DNA of 64,000 nt from Sphingobacteriales bacterium (GCA_016718845.1 JADKCK010000009.1:62001-126000), one strand, 5' to 3'; shown: positions 39,633 through 49,477, counted from the first letter of the stretch. Notes: generated by a model not told the origin, from the sequence alone. Program-made: numbers and translations.

Positions 39633-39796
39633 TATAGGAATTGGCGTTAAGAAATGGACAAAAATGGAGCGTTAAGAAAGATATACTGTTTGAAGCACGC
39701 CACACCAAACCCAGAAATAAAACCGACAAGCAAAGTGTTTGGCGTGCAAGTTTATATCTTTTAGCGGAATGTTGTCCATTTTAGCCAATTCCTATA
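39633..39796. repeat. 164-bp imperfect palindrome
   Basis: Outer arms tataggaattggcgttaaga (39633) and agccaattcctata (ending 39796) are inverse complements. Inner arms aaatggaca / tgtccattt, aagaaagatata / tatatctttt and gcacgccacaccaaac / gtttggcgtgc also pair. No gene lies between 39525 and 39999. It could fold into a long RNA hairpin or be a non-autonomous mobile element. Confidence 0.7.
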
Positions 39797-39813
39797 CAGC
39801 CTTGACTTTTTTG

Positions 39814-39843
39814 GTTACTTTTTTTGTCAAGAAAAAAAGTAAC
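39814..39843. repeat. 12-bp perfect inverted repeat
   Basis: gttacttttttt (39814-39825) and aaaaaaagtaac (39832-39843) with a 6-base loop, just after the 164-bp palindrome. The T/A-rich stem could act as a terminator. Confidence 0.5.
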
Positions 39844-39955
39844 AAACTTTTAAAGGGCAATAAGTAGTATCAAACTACTGACAAATTATTTCCAAAGCTC
39901 CTTACTATTTAATATTTGTCTTGTTTGCTCTACCCTGTGTAACATTAGCCTTTAA

Positions 39956-39999
39956 AACAAAAATTCCCTCTACAAATTGTAGAGGGAATTTTTGTTTCT
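39956..39999. terminator. Bidirectional hairpin terminator
   Basis: Perfect 18-bp stem caaaaattccctctacaa / ttgtagagggaatttttg. It lies directly 3' of the minus-strand substrate-binding protein gene. Confidence 0.85.
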
Positions 40000-41769
40000 T
40001 TACGGCTTATCTGCAACCTTAACCGTAAATGCTTTCTCGTCAAAACCGGGGCGGTTTATAGACGGCTCGGCATTGCCAAAACGGTTGTGTATGGCTATGC
40101 GCTCTTTGGGCGATACTAAAAATACGTATGGTTGCTCGTCGTAAATAATTTGTTGTATTTGCATATACAGCTCTTTTCGTTTTTCTTCGTCGAGGGTAGT
40201 TTTTATTTGGTCGATGATACGGTCTGTTTCGGCATTGCCAAAACCCACACGGTTGCTACCATCGGGTGTGTCCGATTCGGTATGCCAAATTTGTTTTAGG
40301 TCGTCGGGGGTTGGCGATTGCACCCAGCCAAGTGCTACAATATCAAAATCGCGGCGTTTGCTTTCTTCCAACAAAACCGTCCACTCGCGCGATAGTACTT
40401 CTATCTCGATACCTACTTTTTTGGCACTTTCTTGTAGCAACAAACCGTAGTTTTTGCGGCGGTCGTTGCCCGAGTTGTATTTAAAACTTAGCTTAAGTGG
40501 CACGCGCTGCCCGTCAATTTCTTTATCTACCACACCATCGCCATCGGTATCTTCCCAACCTGCTTCTTTCAATAGTTTTTTAGCCATGTCGGGGTCGTAC
40601 TGCACATCGGGCAACGAGCGGTTGTAATAAGGTTTTGTTGGATGAATAGGACCCACAATAGGCTGCCCTAAACCATACAATAGGTTTTCGACAATTTCGC
40701 GTTTGTCCATTAAATGTGCCAAAGCACGGCGCACACGTTTATCTGTCAATTTAGTGTTTTTCATGTTTAAACCCAAATAATCGTATTGCAACGAAATAGG
40801 CGAGTGCAAATTGTAGTGTTGTTTAAAACAATCGTTTTTTTGCAGTTCTACAAAATCGGGTGCGCTAATACCATAAGCCACATCTAAATCTTCCGATTTC
40901 ATGGCAGTAATGGCGGTTGTCCAATCGTTCACTATTTTATAGGTAATGCTTGTTGGGTTAGCTGCCAATTGCGGAGCATCTTTTACCTTATCGCCCCACC
41001 AATTAGCTTTGCGTTTTAGGCTAATACTTTGTCCTGTTGTCCAGTTCTCAAAACTATATGCCCCTGAGCCAATCACGGTGCCTTTCTCGCGGTCGTGTTT
41101 ATTATTAAAATCATCGGCAAAAGTTTTGAATGTTGGATTATTAGCGTTAGCTTTGTCCTTGATTTGAGCTATCGTAAAATTTTTCAACAAACCTTTGGGG
41201 TCGTAGGCATATTCGGGCAATATAACGTTCAATCCCATTGTTTCTGCCAATATATAACGCTCTTTGGCATAAATGGTAAATTTTTTCGGATTGCCGCTAT
41301 CTGCCACAATATCGTCAATAAACTCGTAGTAAGAACGTATGTTTTGCGATTGTACCGATGGATTAAGCGCCGCTTTTACCGTAAAAATTACATCGGCAGC
41401 GGTTATAGGCGTGCCATTGTCCCAAACAGCTTCGGGGCGTATTTCGTAGGTTAGGCTCATGCCACCTTTGTACATGCCATCATTTAGCTCGGCTATTTGG
41501 GGGCGGTCAATTGCCAATAAACCAACCGACTGAAGCGTTTTGAAATCGGTGGTAAGCAACCCTTGGAAAATATTAAGCTGCATGTAACTGCTGTTAGCAC
41601 TCGACGAAGTAAGCGGATTTAACTTATCGGCATCTGCCAACTCGTGCAAAACGGCTGTTTGGTCGCCCGCTTTTTTACTTGTTCCATCGCCGCAGCCACT
41701 TTTACAGCCCTGAAAAAACATACTGCTTGTACTGGCTACAAACAATATTAAAAGTAAATAATTTTTCAT
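40000..41769 (-). CDS. ABC transporter substrate-binding lipoprotein, peptide/oligopeptide type (SBP_bac_5)
   Basis: This 589-residue lipoprotein starts MKNYLLLILFVASTSSMFFQ with lipobox cysteine in QGCKSG. The SBP_bac_5 signs are present: an N-terminal DKLNPLTSSSANSSYMQLNI, GMSLTYEIRPEAVWDNGTPI, AADVIFTVKAALNPSVQ, and RVRRALAHLMDKREIVENLL. A DTDGDGVVDKE stretch is a likely calcium loop inserted near residue 405. It should bind peptides or similar solutes for an ABC importer. No permease or ATPase gene is adjacent. A terminator follows, and an intergenic region of 183 bases divides it from a divergent epimerase gene. Confidence 0.88.
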   Translation of the reverse strand: MKNYLLLILFVASTSSMFFQGCKSGCGDGTSKKAGDQTAVLHELADADKLNPLTSSSANSSYMQLNIFQGLLTTDFKTLQSVGLLAIDRPQIAELNDGMYKGGMSLTYEIRPEAVWDNGTPITAADVIFTVKAALNPSVQSQNIRSYYEFIDDIVADSGNPKKFTIYAKERYILAETMGLNVILPEYAYDPKGLLKNFTIAQIKDKANANNPTFKTFADDFNNKHDREKGTVIGSGAYSFENWTTGQSISLKRKANWWGDKVKDAPQLAANPTSITYKIVNDWTTAITAMKSEDLDVAYGISAPDFVELQKNDCFKQHYNLHSPISLQYDYLGLNMKNTKLTDKRVRRALAHLMDKREIVENLLYGLGQPIVGPIHPTKPYYNRSLPDVQYDPDMAKKLLKEAGWEDTDGDGVVDKEIDGQRVPLKLSFKYNSGNDRRKNYGLLLQESAKKVGIEIEVLSREWTVLLEESKRRDFDIVALGWVQSPTPDDLKQIWHTESDTPDGSNRVGFGNAETDRIIDQIKTTLDEEKRKELYMQIQQIIYDEQPYVFLVSPKERIAIHNRFGNAEPSINRPGFDEKAFTVKVADKP

Positions 41770-41952
41770 AAAAAATACTAATTAAATTTAGTGATAAAAC
41801 TTTATTTTGGGCAATTCAAAACTTTTTGAGTACAAAAGTTGTATTTATTAGCTGTTAGCACAACAAACGAAGGCTAAAAATGACTGATAATTGGTTGTTT
41901 GCAAACTTATAGTTTAGTAATTGCCTCAAACGAGGCGCAAAAATAGTTTAAA

Positions 41953-42894
41953 ATGTTGAATAATGCTGCTATGCAAGCTATTAAAACGGTGTTAATTACA
42001 GGCGCTTCGGGCTTAATTGGCACTCAACTTAGCAAAATGTTGATTGATGAGGGATATAATGTAGTACACTTGGGGCGCAAAACCACCCGAAAATCGGCAT
42101 ATCCTACCTTTTTTTGGGACGTAGATAATGGACAAATAGACACCAACGCTTTTAAAAACGTAGATGCCATTGTGCATTTGGCAGGAGCAGGCGTTGCCGA
42201 CAGCCGCTGGACAGAAGACCGAAAACGCGAAATTATTAACAGCCGTGTAAACAGCGGTAGGTTGTTATACGAAACGCTAAAAAATACGCCAAACCAAGTA
42301 AAAACTTTTGTGTCGGCATCGGCGGTGGGCTACTATGGCAACCGCTACCAAGAGGTGCTAACCGAAACCGCCCAACCAACCAACGAATTTTTAAGCCGAA
42401 CCACCCAAAACTGGGAAGACGCATCGGCACAAATGGCAGAGTTGGGCATACGCACGGTCATTTTGCGCATCGGCATTGTACTCTCCGAAAAGGGCGGAGC
42501 TTTACCCCAAACTGCCCTGCCACTTAAGCTGCGAGTGGGTGCCTATTTTGGCAGCGGCAAACAATATTATTCGTGGATACACATCAACGACATCTGCCGT
42601 GTTTTTATGCACGCCCTGCAAACACCTAACATGAACGGTGTTTACAACGCTGTTGCCCCAAACCCCGTTAATAACAAAGAGTTTGTGCGCAATATTGCAG
42701 TGGCAATGGGCAAACCTGCCGTTTTTGTACCTGCACCCGCTTTTGTGCTACAGTTGGCAATGGGCGAAATGTCGCATATAGTGCTAGATAGTGCCTATGT
42801 ATCGGCAGATAAATTACTACAAACAGGTTTTGTTTTCAAATACCCACAAATTGAACTAGCACTTAAAGAAATTTATGGCGATGTTGCAGAGTGA
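41953..42894 (+). CDS. TIGR01777-family NAD(P)-dependent epimerase
   Basis: The 313-residue protein has the Rossmann motif VLITGASGLIGTQLSKML near the N-terminus and the family blocks VDAIVHLAGAGVADSRWT, SASAVGYYGNR and RTVILRIGIVLSEKGGALPQ. This is the YfcH/SulA-like epimerase family whose substrate is not known. A second ATG (MQAIKTVLITG) lies 18 bases inside and may be the real start. The gene ends inside the first unit of a 16-bp tandem array, which begins at its last codons. Confidence 0.85.
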   Translation: MLNNAAMQAIKTVLITGASGLIGTQLSKMLIDEGYNVVHLGRKTTRKSAYPTFFWDVDNGQIDTNAFKNVDAIVHLAGAGVADSRWTEDRKREIINSRVNSGRLLYETLKNTPNQVKTFVSASAVGYYGNRYQEVLTETAQPTNEFLSRTTQNWEDASAQMAELGIRTVILRIGIVLSEKGGALPQTALPLKLRVGAYFGSGKQYYSWIHINDICRVFMHALQTPNMNGVYNAVAPNPVNNKEFVRNIAVAMGKPAVFVPAPAFVLQLAMGEMSHIVLDSAYVSADKLLQTGFVFKYPQIELALKEIYGDVAE

Positions 42895-43073
42895 TGTTGC
42901 GATGTGTAGTGATGTTGCGATGTAGTGATGTTGCGATGTAGTGATGTTGCGATGTAGTGATGTTGCGATGTAGTGATGTTGCGATGTAGTGATGTTGCGA
43001 TGTAGTGATGTTGCGATGTAGTGATGTTGCGATGTAGTGATGTTGCGATGTAGTGATGTTGCGATGTAGTGAT
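42891..43073 (+). repeat. 16-bp tandem array, about 11 copies
   Basis: Unit gtagtgatgttgcgat, repeated almost perfectly with one irregular early unit (gatgtgtagtgat). It starts at the stop codon of the epimerase gene and meets the 42-bp array at its other end. Confidence 0.9.
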
Positions 43074-43077
43074 GTAT

Positions 43078-43857
43078 ATTGCAAACGTTTTAGGCAGATT
43101 TGTGACCAATATCCTCAATATTGCAAACGTTTTAGGCAGATTTGTAATCAATATCCCCAATATTGTAAAGGTTTTGGGCAGATTTGTAATCAATATCCCC
43201 AATATTGTAAAGGTTTTTGGCAGATTTGTAACCAATATCCCCAATATTGCAAACGTTTTGGGCAGATTTGTAATCAATATCCCCAATATTGTAAAGGTTT
43301 TTGGCAGATTTGTAATCAATATCCCCAATATTGCAAACGTTTTGGGCAGATTTGTAATCAATATCCCCAATATTGCAAACGTTTTGGGCAGATTTGTAAT
43401 CAATATCCCCAATATTGCAAACGTTTTGGGCAGATTTGCACCCAATATCCCCAATATTGTAAACGTTTTTGGCAGATTTGTGACCAATATCCCCAATATT
43501 GCAAACGTTTTTGGCAGATTTGTAACCAATATCCCCAATATTGTAAACGTTTTGGTTAGATTTGTAATCAATATCCCCAATATTGTAAAGGTTTTGGTTA
43601 GATTTGTTATCAATATCCCCAATATTGCAAACGTTTTGGGCAGATTTGTAATCAATATCCCCAATATTGTAAAGGTTTTTGGCAGATTTGTAATCAATAT
43701 CCCCAATATTGTAAAGGTTTTGGGCAGATTTGTAATCAATATCCCCAATATTGCAAACGTTTTGGGCAGATTTGTAATCAATATCCCCAATATTGTAAAG
43801 GTTTTTGGCAGATTTGTAATCAATATCCCCAATATTGTAAACGTTTTTGGCGGTATG
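43078..43857 (+). repeat. 42-bp tandem array 1, about 18.5 copies
   Basis: Unit starts aatattgcaaacgttttggg and ends cagatttgtaatcaatatcc plus cc. Variants differ mainly at c/g in gcaaacg / gtaaagg and at gggcag / ttggcag / ggttag. Each unit holds the palindrome caatatccccaatattg. Since 42 is divisible by 3, frames stay open across the whole array on both strands. A second array of the same unit lies at 44623-44897. Confidence 0.93.
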
Positions 43858-43978
43858 CAATGCATTTTAAATTCCCCTTTTTTTAAAAAGGGGGACGATT
43901 AAAATGTTTCGCCTGCGAAACCTTTTAATCAGGGGGATTTAACCCGACTTATAATTTACAATTTAAACATTATAACTA
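43858..43978 (+). repeat. Array tail block, copy 1
   Basis: Starts tgcaatgcattttaaattcc, passes through a purine-rich stretch and ends aaccttttaatcagggggat followed by ttaaccc. The same block follows the second array at 44898-45005. Confidence 0.8.
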
Positions 43979-44263
43979 ATGAACACCATTATCGTCCCCG
44001 AAACCGAGTATTTGCAACTCAAACAAACCGTTGCTCGTCTCGAACAGCAATTATTGTGGTTAGAAGATTTGCATTTTGTTGAAAAAGTAAGCGAATTGTA
44101 CGAAAAATTAACTATCAGCACTATTAAAGACGATACACAAATCGCACAATTACAAAAACACATCGCACAAAATGCAAATATTTCTGCCGAGCTATTACAA
44201 CAACGTTTAGCCGAGGTAGAACAAAATCGCAGTGACAATAACCATTCTTTTAATAACTTATGA
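43979..44263 (+). CDS. Antitoxin of VapBC-type pair, coiled-coil
   Basis: This 94-residue protein starts MNTIIVPETEYLQLKQTVAR and is mostly a coiled coil (LEQQLLWLEDLHFVEKVSEL). It overlaps the toxin start by four bases (ATGA), a standard toxin-antitoxin arrangement. The opening strand resembles the start of VapB/AbrB-like antitoxins, but I cannot assign a DNA-binding fold. The pair lies between two 42-bp repeat arrays. Confidence 0.75.
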   Translation: MNTIIVPETEYLQLKQTVARLEQQLLWLEDLHFVEKVSELYEKLTISTIKDDTQIAQLQKHIAQNANISAELLQQRLAEVEQNRSDNNHSFNNL

Positions 44264-44622
44264 AACTACTTGATACCAATATTATTATTTATGCAAGTAG
44301 CCCAAATTATGCTCATTTGTTGCCTTTAGTCCAAGACCCAAACAATGCCTACTCGCACATTAGCTATGTAGAAACTTTAGGTTTTCAACAACTAAGTACA
44401 TCCGAGTTTAATTATTACAATAGCATACTTATGCTTTTGCATCCTTTGCCAGTATCATTTTTAGTTATTCAGCGTGCTGCCGAACTAAAACGAAACTACA
44501 AAATAAAACTAGGTGATAGCCTGATTGCAGCAACAGCTTTGGTGCATAACTTGCCAATATACACCCGCAACGAAGCCGATTTTAAAAAAATAGCAGGAAT
44601 TACTGTAGTAAATCCAGTATAA
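44260..44622 (+). CDS. vapC: VapC-type PIN-domain toxin
   Basis: This 120-residue PIN-domain ribonuclease has MKLLDTNIIIYASS (Asp5), SYVETLG (Glu38), KIKLGDSLIAATAL with the third acidic residue and TRNEADFKKI with the fourth. Length and order match VapC, which cleaves tRNA or rRNA. The last codons run into the first unit of the second 42-bp array, with only a few bases between stop and array. Confidence 0.85.
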   Translation: MKLLDTNIIIYASSPNYAHLLPLVQDPNNAYSHISYVETLGFQQLSTSEFNYYNSILMLLHPLPVSFLVIQRAAELKRNYKIKLGDSLIAATALVHNLPIYTRNEADFKKIAGITVVNPV

Positions 44623-44897
44623 TATCCCCAATATTGTAAAGGTTTTTGGCAGATTTGTAATCAATATCCCCAATATTGTAAAGGTTTTTGGCAGATTTGT
44701 AACCAATATCCCCAATATTGTAAAGGTTTTGGCAGATTTGTAATCAATATCCCCAATATTGTAAAGGTTTTGGGCAGATTTGTAATCAATATCCTCAATA
44801 TTGCAAACGTTTTGGGCAGATTTGTAATCAATATCCTCAATATTGCAAACGTTTTGGGCAGATTTGTAATCAATATCCTCAATATTGCAAACGTTTT
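44623..44897 (+). repeat. 42-bp tandem array 2, about 6.5 copies
   Basis: Same unit as 43078-43857. One unit near 44725 is 41 bases (one G fewer), which breaks the reading frame. It starts directly after the vapC stop. Confidence 0.92.
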
Positions 44898-45005
44898 GGG
44901 CGGTATGCAATGTATTTTAAATTCCGTTTTTTTAAAAAAAGGGGGATTGAGGGGGATTACGCCTGCGAAACCTTTTAATCAGGGGGATTTAACCCAATTT
45001 ATAAT
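44898..45005 (+). repeat. Array tail block, copy 2
   Basis: Same order as 43858-43978: tgcaatgtattttaaattcc, a purine-rich stretch (gggggattgagggggatt), then cgaaaccttttaatcagggg. It ends about 35 bases before the hisS start. Confidence 0.8.
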
Positions 45006-45039
45006 CAATAATTTATAATCAATAATCAATAATCAATAA

Positions 45040-46440
45040 ATGAAGCCAAGTATTCCAAGTGGTATGCGCGATTTTGGTGCTACCGAACTCAAGAAGCGCT
45101 ACTACATCATCAACACCATACGCACCCTATTTGAACAATACGGCTATATGCCCCTCGAAACGCCAACCATGGAAAACCTATCCACATTAACTGGTAAATA
45201 TGGCGACGAGGGAGATAAGTTACTATATAAGGTGCTTAATTCGGGCGATTTTTTAAACAAAGTACCCAACGAACTACTATCCGATGCCAAAAAGTTAGCC
45301 CCTCGCATTGCCGAAAAAGGTATGCGCTACGACCTAACCGTGCCTTTTGCCCGCTATGTGGTGATGAACCGAAACGACATAACATTTCCGTTTAGGCGCT
45401 ACCAAATACAACCCGTTTGGCGCGCCGACCGACCACAAAAAGGACGCTACCGCGAATTTTATCAATGCGACGCCGATGTAGTAGGCACCAACTCGTTGCT
45501 CAACGAGGTAGAACTAACCCAAATTTACGACCGCGCCTTTACGGCACTTAACCTAAAAGTAATTATTAAGCTAAACAACCGCAAAATTTTGCAAGGCATT
45601 GCCGAGTACTGCAATTGTGCCGATAAGTTGGTAGATATGACGGTAGCTATTGATAAACTCGACAAAATTGGGCGCGAAGGTGTAGAAAAAGAATTGACCG
45701 AAAGAGGTTTCAGCCCCGAGTCGGTGATAAACATTTTTGGTTGTTTTAGTACCGCCGCTAACCCAATAAATGTTAACAATTTAATGGTACTGCAATACGA
45801 TGCGTTGATAGATTTAAAAACCAAATTTGCCGAAAAAAACATAGAAATTGGCGTAAAAGGCTGCCAAGAATTGGAGTATGTACTAAACACTTTTACCCAA
45901 AACGCATCGGCAAGTAATAATTTTGTGGAGTTTGACCCCACACTTGCACGCGGTTTGAGCTACTATACAGGCACTATCTGGGAGGTAAAAGCCAACGAAA
46001 GTACCTTTACAAGTAGCATTGGCGGCGGTGGCAGATACGACGACCTAACCGGTATTTTTGGCTTAAAAGAGGTATCGGGCGTAGGTATTTCGTTTGGTTT
46101 AGACCGCATTTACGATGCCCTCGACGAACTCGGACGCTTTGAAAACATAGATTTAGGGGCTAGTGCTAAAGTGTTGTTTATTAACTTTGGCGGCAACATG
46201 GAACAAGCCGCCTTTGGTTTGGTCACGCAATTGCGCCAAGCCAACATAAGCGCCGAAATTTACCCCGACAACACCAAAATGGACAAACAAATGAAATATG
46301 CCAACGCAAAAAAAATTGGCTTTGTGGCATTTGTAGGCGAAGAAGAATTGGCACAAAACCAAGTGAAAATGAAAAACATGCTTACGGGCGAACAAACTTT
46401 AATAAACCAAAATCAACTTGCACAAATGCTGGGCAGTTAA
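45040..46440 (+). CDS. hisS: Histidine-tRNA ligase
   Basis: This 466-residue class II synthetase charges tRNA-His. Motif 1 region is SGMRDFGATELKKRYYI; motif 2 is FRRYQIQPVWRADRPQKGRY then REFYQCDADVVG; the histidine-specific block is ARGLSYYTGTIWEV; motif 3 is VSGVGISFGLDRIYDAL. The C-terminal anticodon-binding domain includes SAKVLFINFGGNMEQAAFGL. The frame is intact. The only tRNA found in the window, at 50310-50384, is its substrate. Confidence 0.95.
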   Translation: MKPSIPSGMRDFGATELKKRYYIINTIRTLFEQYGYMPLETPTMENLSTLTGKYGDEGDKLLYKVLNSGDFLNKVPNELLSDAKKLAPRIAEKGMRYDLTVPFARYVVMNRNDITFPFRRYQIQPVWRADRPQKGRYREFYQCDADVVGTNSLLNEVELTQIYDRAFTALNLKVIIKLNNRKILQGIAEYCNCADKLVDMTVAIDKLDKIGREGVEKELTERGFSPESVINIFGCFSTAANPINVNNLMVLQYDALIDLKTKFAEKNIEIGVKGCQELEYVLNTFTQNASASNNFVEFDPTLARGLSYYTGTIWEVKANESTFTSSIGGGGRYDDLTGIFGLKEVSGVGISFGLDRIYDALDELGRFENIDLGASAKVLFINFGGNMEQAAFGLVTQLRQANISAEIYPDNTKMDKQMKYANAKKIGFVAFVGEEELAQNQVKMKNMLTGEQTLINQNQLAQMLGS

Positions 46441-46478
46441 TTTGGTTTACTATCATCTATCATCAAAACCATTTTTAA

Positions 46479-46946
46479 ATGAAAAAAATAATTGCTGTCC
46501 TGTCGTTTCTTGTTGTGTTGTTGGCATCGTGTGGCAGTGATGCCGTTTACAAAGAGTATGTGTCGCTGCCGGGTTATGTGTGGAGTAAAAATAATACCGT
46601 TGTGCTAAAAGCTACCTTAGACAAACCATTGCCAAATGCAAACGTATTTATTAATGTTAGATGCGGTACAGCCTATCCATTCGAGAGTTTGGTGGTGGTG
46701 CTAAAAACCACAAATCCTGCACAAAAAACCAACACGCAAAACTATACCATACCCCTACGCGATGCCAACGACAAAAACCTTGGCAGCGGCATGGGCGATA
46801 TGTGGGACGTGCAGTTTGCGATAAACAAAAACATTGTCCTTGAACAAGGCACTTACACCTACGAAATTAGCCATCAAATGCCCGACGACGACATACCTAT
46901 GTTGGTAGATATGGGCATACAAATTGACGATGCTAGTAAAAAATAG
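46479..46946 (+). CDS. GldH-like lipoprotein
   Basis: This 155-residue lipoprotein has a signal MKKIIAVLSFLVVLLASCGS with lipobox cysteine. The rest shows GldH-type blocks: KEYVSLPGYVWSKNNTVV, NANVFINVRCGTAYPFESLV, LGSGMGDMWDVQFAINK and TYTYEISHQMPDDDIPMLVD. It is a second member besides the broken gldH at 31199-31715 but more divergent, so it may be a paralogue with another role. It is 38 bases downstream of hisS. Confidence 0.7.
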   Translation: MKKIIAVLSFLVVLLASCGSDAVYKEYVSLPGYVWSKNNTVVLKATLDKPLPNANVFINVRCGTAYPFESLVVVLKTTNPAQKTNTQNYTIPLRDANDKNLGSGMGDMWDVQFAINKNIVLEQGTYTYEISHQMPDDDIPMLVDMGIQIDDASKK

Positions 46947-47060
46947 AGGTTCTGCTTTTGGCTGCAAGCTATTGGCTTCAGGCTGCAAGTTAACTGTCTC
47001 AACACAGCCACAAGCCTGTAGCCAAAAGCCTGTAGCCTTTTCCCAACGCCTGTAGCTTCT
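46947..47060. repeat. Short imperfect repeats between GldH-like gene and mutL
   Basis: Repeated and inverted copies of agcctgtagcc, ggctgcaag and related segments fill most of the gap. They can pair into several small hairpins. Confidence 0.5.
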
Positions 47061-47083
47061 TCCAAAAAAAATTCAATCCTTTT

Positions 47084-48987
47084 ATGTCCGACATAATAAA
47101 ACTACTACCCGACTCGCTTGCCAACCAAATTGCAGCGGGCGAGGTAGTGCAGCGCCCGGCATCGGCGGTTAAAGAACTGCTCGAAAACGCCTTAGATGCA
47201 GGCGCAACACAAATAAAACTAATTATTAAAGATGCAGGTAAAACACTTATTCAGGTGGTGGATAACGGCAGTGGTATGTCGGAGACCGATGCCCGAATGT
47301 GTTTTGAGCGCCATGCAACCTCCAAAATAACCACCGTCGACGACCTTTTTAAACTACATACCTTTGGTTTTAGGGGCGAGGCAATGGCATCGATAGCTGC
47401 TGTTGCACAGGTAAGTATGCGCACCCGACCCGCAAACCAAGAGTTAGGCACGCATTTGGTGATAGAAGGCTCGGTGGTGCGGGTGCAAGAAAGTTGCCAA
47501 ACGGCTGTTGGTACCAATATATCTGTCAAAAACTTGTTTTACAATGTGCCAGCCCGTCGCCAATTTTTAAAAGCCGACCCTATCGAAAATCGCCATATCA
47601 TCGACGAATTTCAGCACGTAGCACTAGCTAATCCCGATGTGCATTTTTCGTTGTTTAACAACGAGGTAGAGGTATTTGACCTGCCACCTGCCCCACTGCG
47701 CAAACGCATTGTGGGCATTTTTGGCAATACCTACAACGATAAATTAGTACCCGTCGAAGAATCCTCGATTGATTTTTTGAAGATAAATGGCTTTGTTGGC
47801 AAACCCGACTCGGCACGCAAAACACGCGGCGAGCAGTTTTTCTTTGTCAACGACCGATTTATACGCAGCAGCTACCTAAACCATGCCGTAGCGAGTGCCT
47901 ACGACGAGCTGTTGTCGGCAAAATCGTTTCCGTTTTATGTGCTTTTTTTAGACATAGACCCGCAGCGAATTGACGTAAATGTGCATCCTACCAAACAAGA
48001 AATAAAATTTGACGACGAAAAGGCAATTTATGCCCTACTTCATGCGGCTGTTAGACGAGCTTTGAGCAAAAATAGCATTACGCCCTCGCTCGATTTTGAC
48101 CAAGACCCCATTATTACCGCTGCTTTTCAGCAAACAAATCAGCCCAAAGCACCTTTGCCTTTACCTAACTTTGGGCAATCGGGCAAAAAAAACGAAGAAC
48201 AACCTACCTTTGGGCAAAGTTTTAATCGCGAAAAAAATGCAGTGCCGCGCAATTGGAAAGATATTTACACCATTATGGAACAACATAATGTGCAAAACAG
48301 CGACTTTGATACCGAACAAAACAACGAGCAAAACAAGCACTGCCCGAAACCTCGACCATTACCCTACAAAGCAACTTTAACAACCAAGCTACTTTACTGC
48401 CCACCGATGCCGATAGTACTGCATCTGCCCCTTATCAACTGCACCGCCAATATATAGTATCGCAAATACAATCGGGCTTTATGCTCATCGACCAACAAGC
48501 CGCGCACGAGCGCATTTTGTTCGAAAAATATACTCAACAACTCGAAAACGCCCACCGAAGTACCCAACAATTGCTGTTTCCAAAAACCCTTGAGTTGCCC
48601 CGAGCCGATGCCGAACTGCTAAAACAACTGCTACCCGATATTATTGCCTTGGGATACGACATACAAGAGTTTGGGCAAAACAGCTTTGTGCTACATGGCA
48701 TACCTGCCGACCTTGTACATGCCGATGCCAACGAGCAACGCAGCATTGAGCAACTATTAGAGCAATACCAACAGCAAGCCGCCGATTTGAAATTAGACCG
48801 CCGCACTTTTTTGGCTCGGTCGATGGCTTATAATAGGTGTATAAAAAAAGGACAAACCCTTAGCCCCACCGAAATGGAAGTGTTAATTGACCAATTATTT
48901 GCTTGCCAAACACCTTATATTACCCCCAACAGCCGACCTACTTTTGTAACTTACTCGCTCAACGATATTGAAAAACAGTTTAAGTAA
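47084..48987 (+). pseudogene. mutL: DNA mismatch repair protein MutL, frameshifted
   Basis: The N-terminal ATPase part (47084-48457) has GEVVQRPASAVKELLENALD, VVDNGSGM, FERHATSKI and LHTFGFRGEAMASIAAV, the four GHKL motifs. Near 48335 the frame shifts to ALPETSTITLQSNFNNQATL and reaches the C-terminal domain (annotated from 48481), with MLIDQQAAHERILFEKY. That fits the DQHA(x)2E(x)4E endonuclease motif with Gln in place of His. The ending has FACQTPYITPNSRPTFV. Joined length is about 635 residues. Because MutL is a core gene, the indel is more likely an error than real loss, but a true mutator state is possible. Confidence 0.9.
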
Positions 48988-49200
48988 TGCCAAATTGCCG
49001 TGTAATTAACTACTGTTACGCACAATAGGACGCGGATTTTAGAAACTGATTTAATCTTGATTTAAAACCTAAATCTAAACAAAAAGTACAGGATAATGGT
49101 TGTTTAAGATAATAAGGGTGGTGTATTTGTTTGTTGAGCGATAGATTGTTCGATAACTTGTTAAATAGGCTGCGTAATTATTTAAACAACTTATACCTGC

Positions 49201-49297
49201 CCCGCTTGACGCGGAATCGGTCTTTTTTGGGGGTGATTATTGGATTGCCCTATTTGCACAGCATAGGGCACCCCCAAAGCAAAGCAAGCGCAAGCAC
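49201..49297 (-). repeat. Long inverted-repeat pair, member 1
   Basis: About 97 bases starting cccgcttgacgcggaatcgg. It is the inverse complement, with about ten to fifteen differences, of 52005-52100. The pair flanks the AP2 gene, tRNA-His and the gene at 50502. The rest of 48988-49615 holds no gene. Confidence 0.75.
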
Positions 49298-49446
49298 CTA
49301 AGTAAACCCTTAACATCTATATTAAAATAATAAAATAGATAACAGAGACGTTTTTATTGAAAATGGGTGACAAAAACACATCACTTTGAGTATTTTTTGC
49401 ATATCTGAAACTAAAAAGAAAAAAAACTGTATTTTTTTACTAAAAG

Positions 49447-49477
49447 TTTCCATAATCTACAATTTTCCGTATCTTTG
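49447..49477 (+). promoter_or_regulatory. Promoter upstream of AP2-domain gene
   Basis: TTTC at 49447-49450, 19 bases, TATCTTTG at 49470-49477. It leaves a leader of about 130 bases before the ATG at 49616. Confidence 0.55.

Noticed and set aside
42863..43865. Long open frames across the tandem arrays as genes
   Set aside because: They exist because the repeat units lack stops in several frames; starts and ends lie at array edges with no gene-like context.
43078..44897. The 42-bp arrays as CRISPR
   Set aside because: Units are contiguous with no unique spacers, and there are no cas genes.
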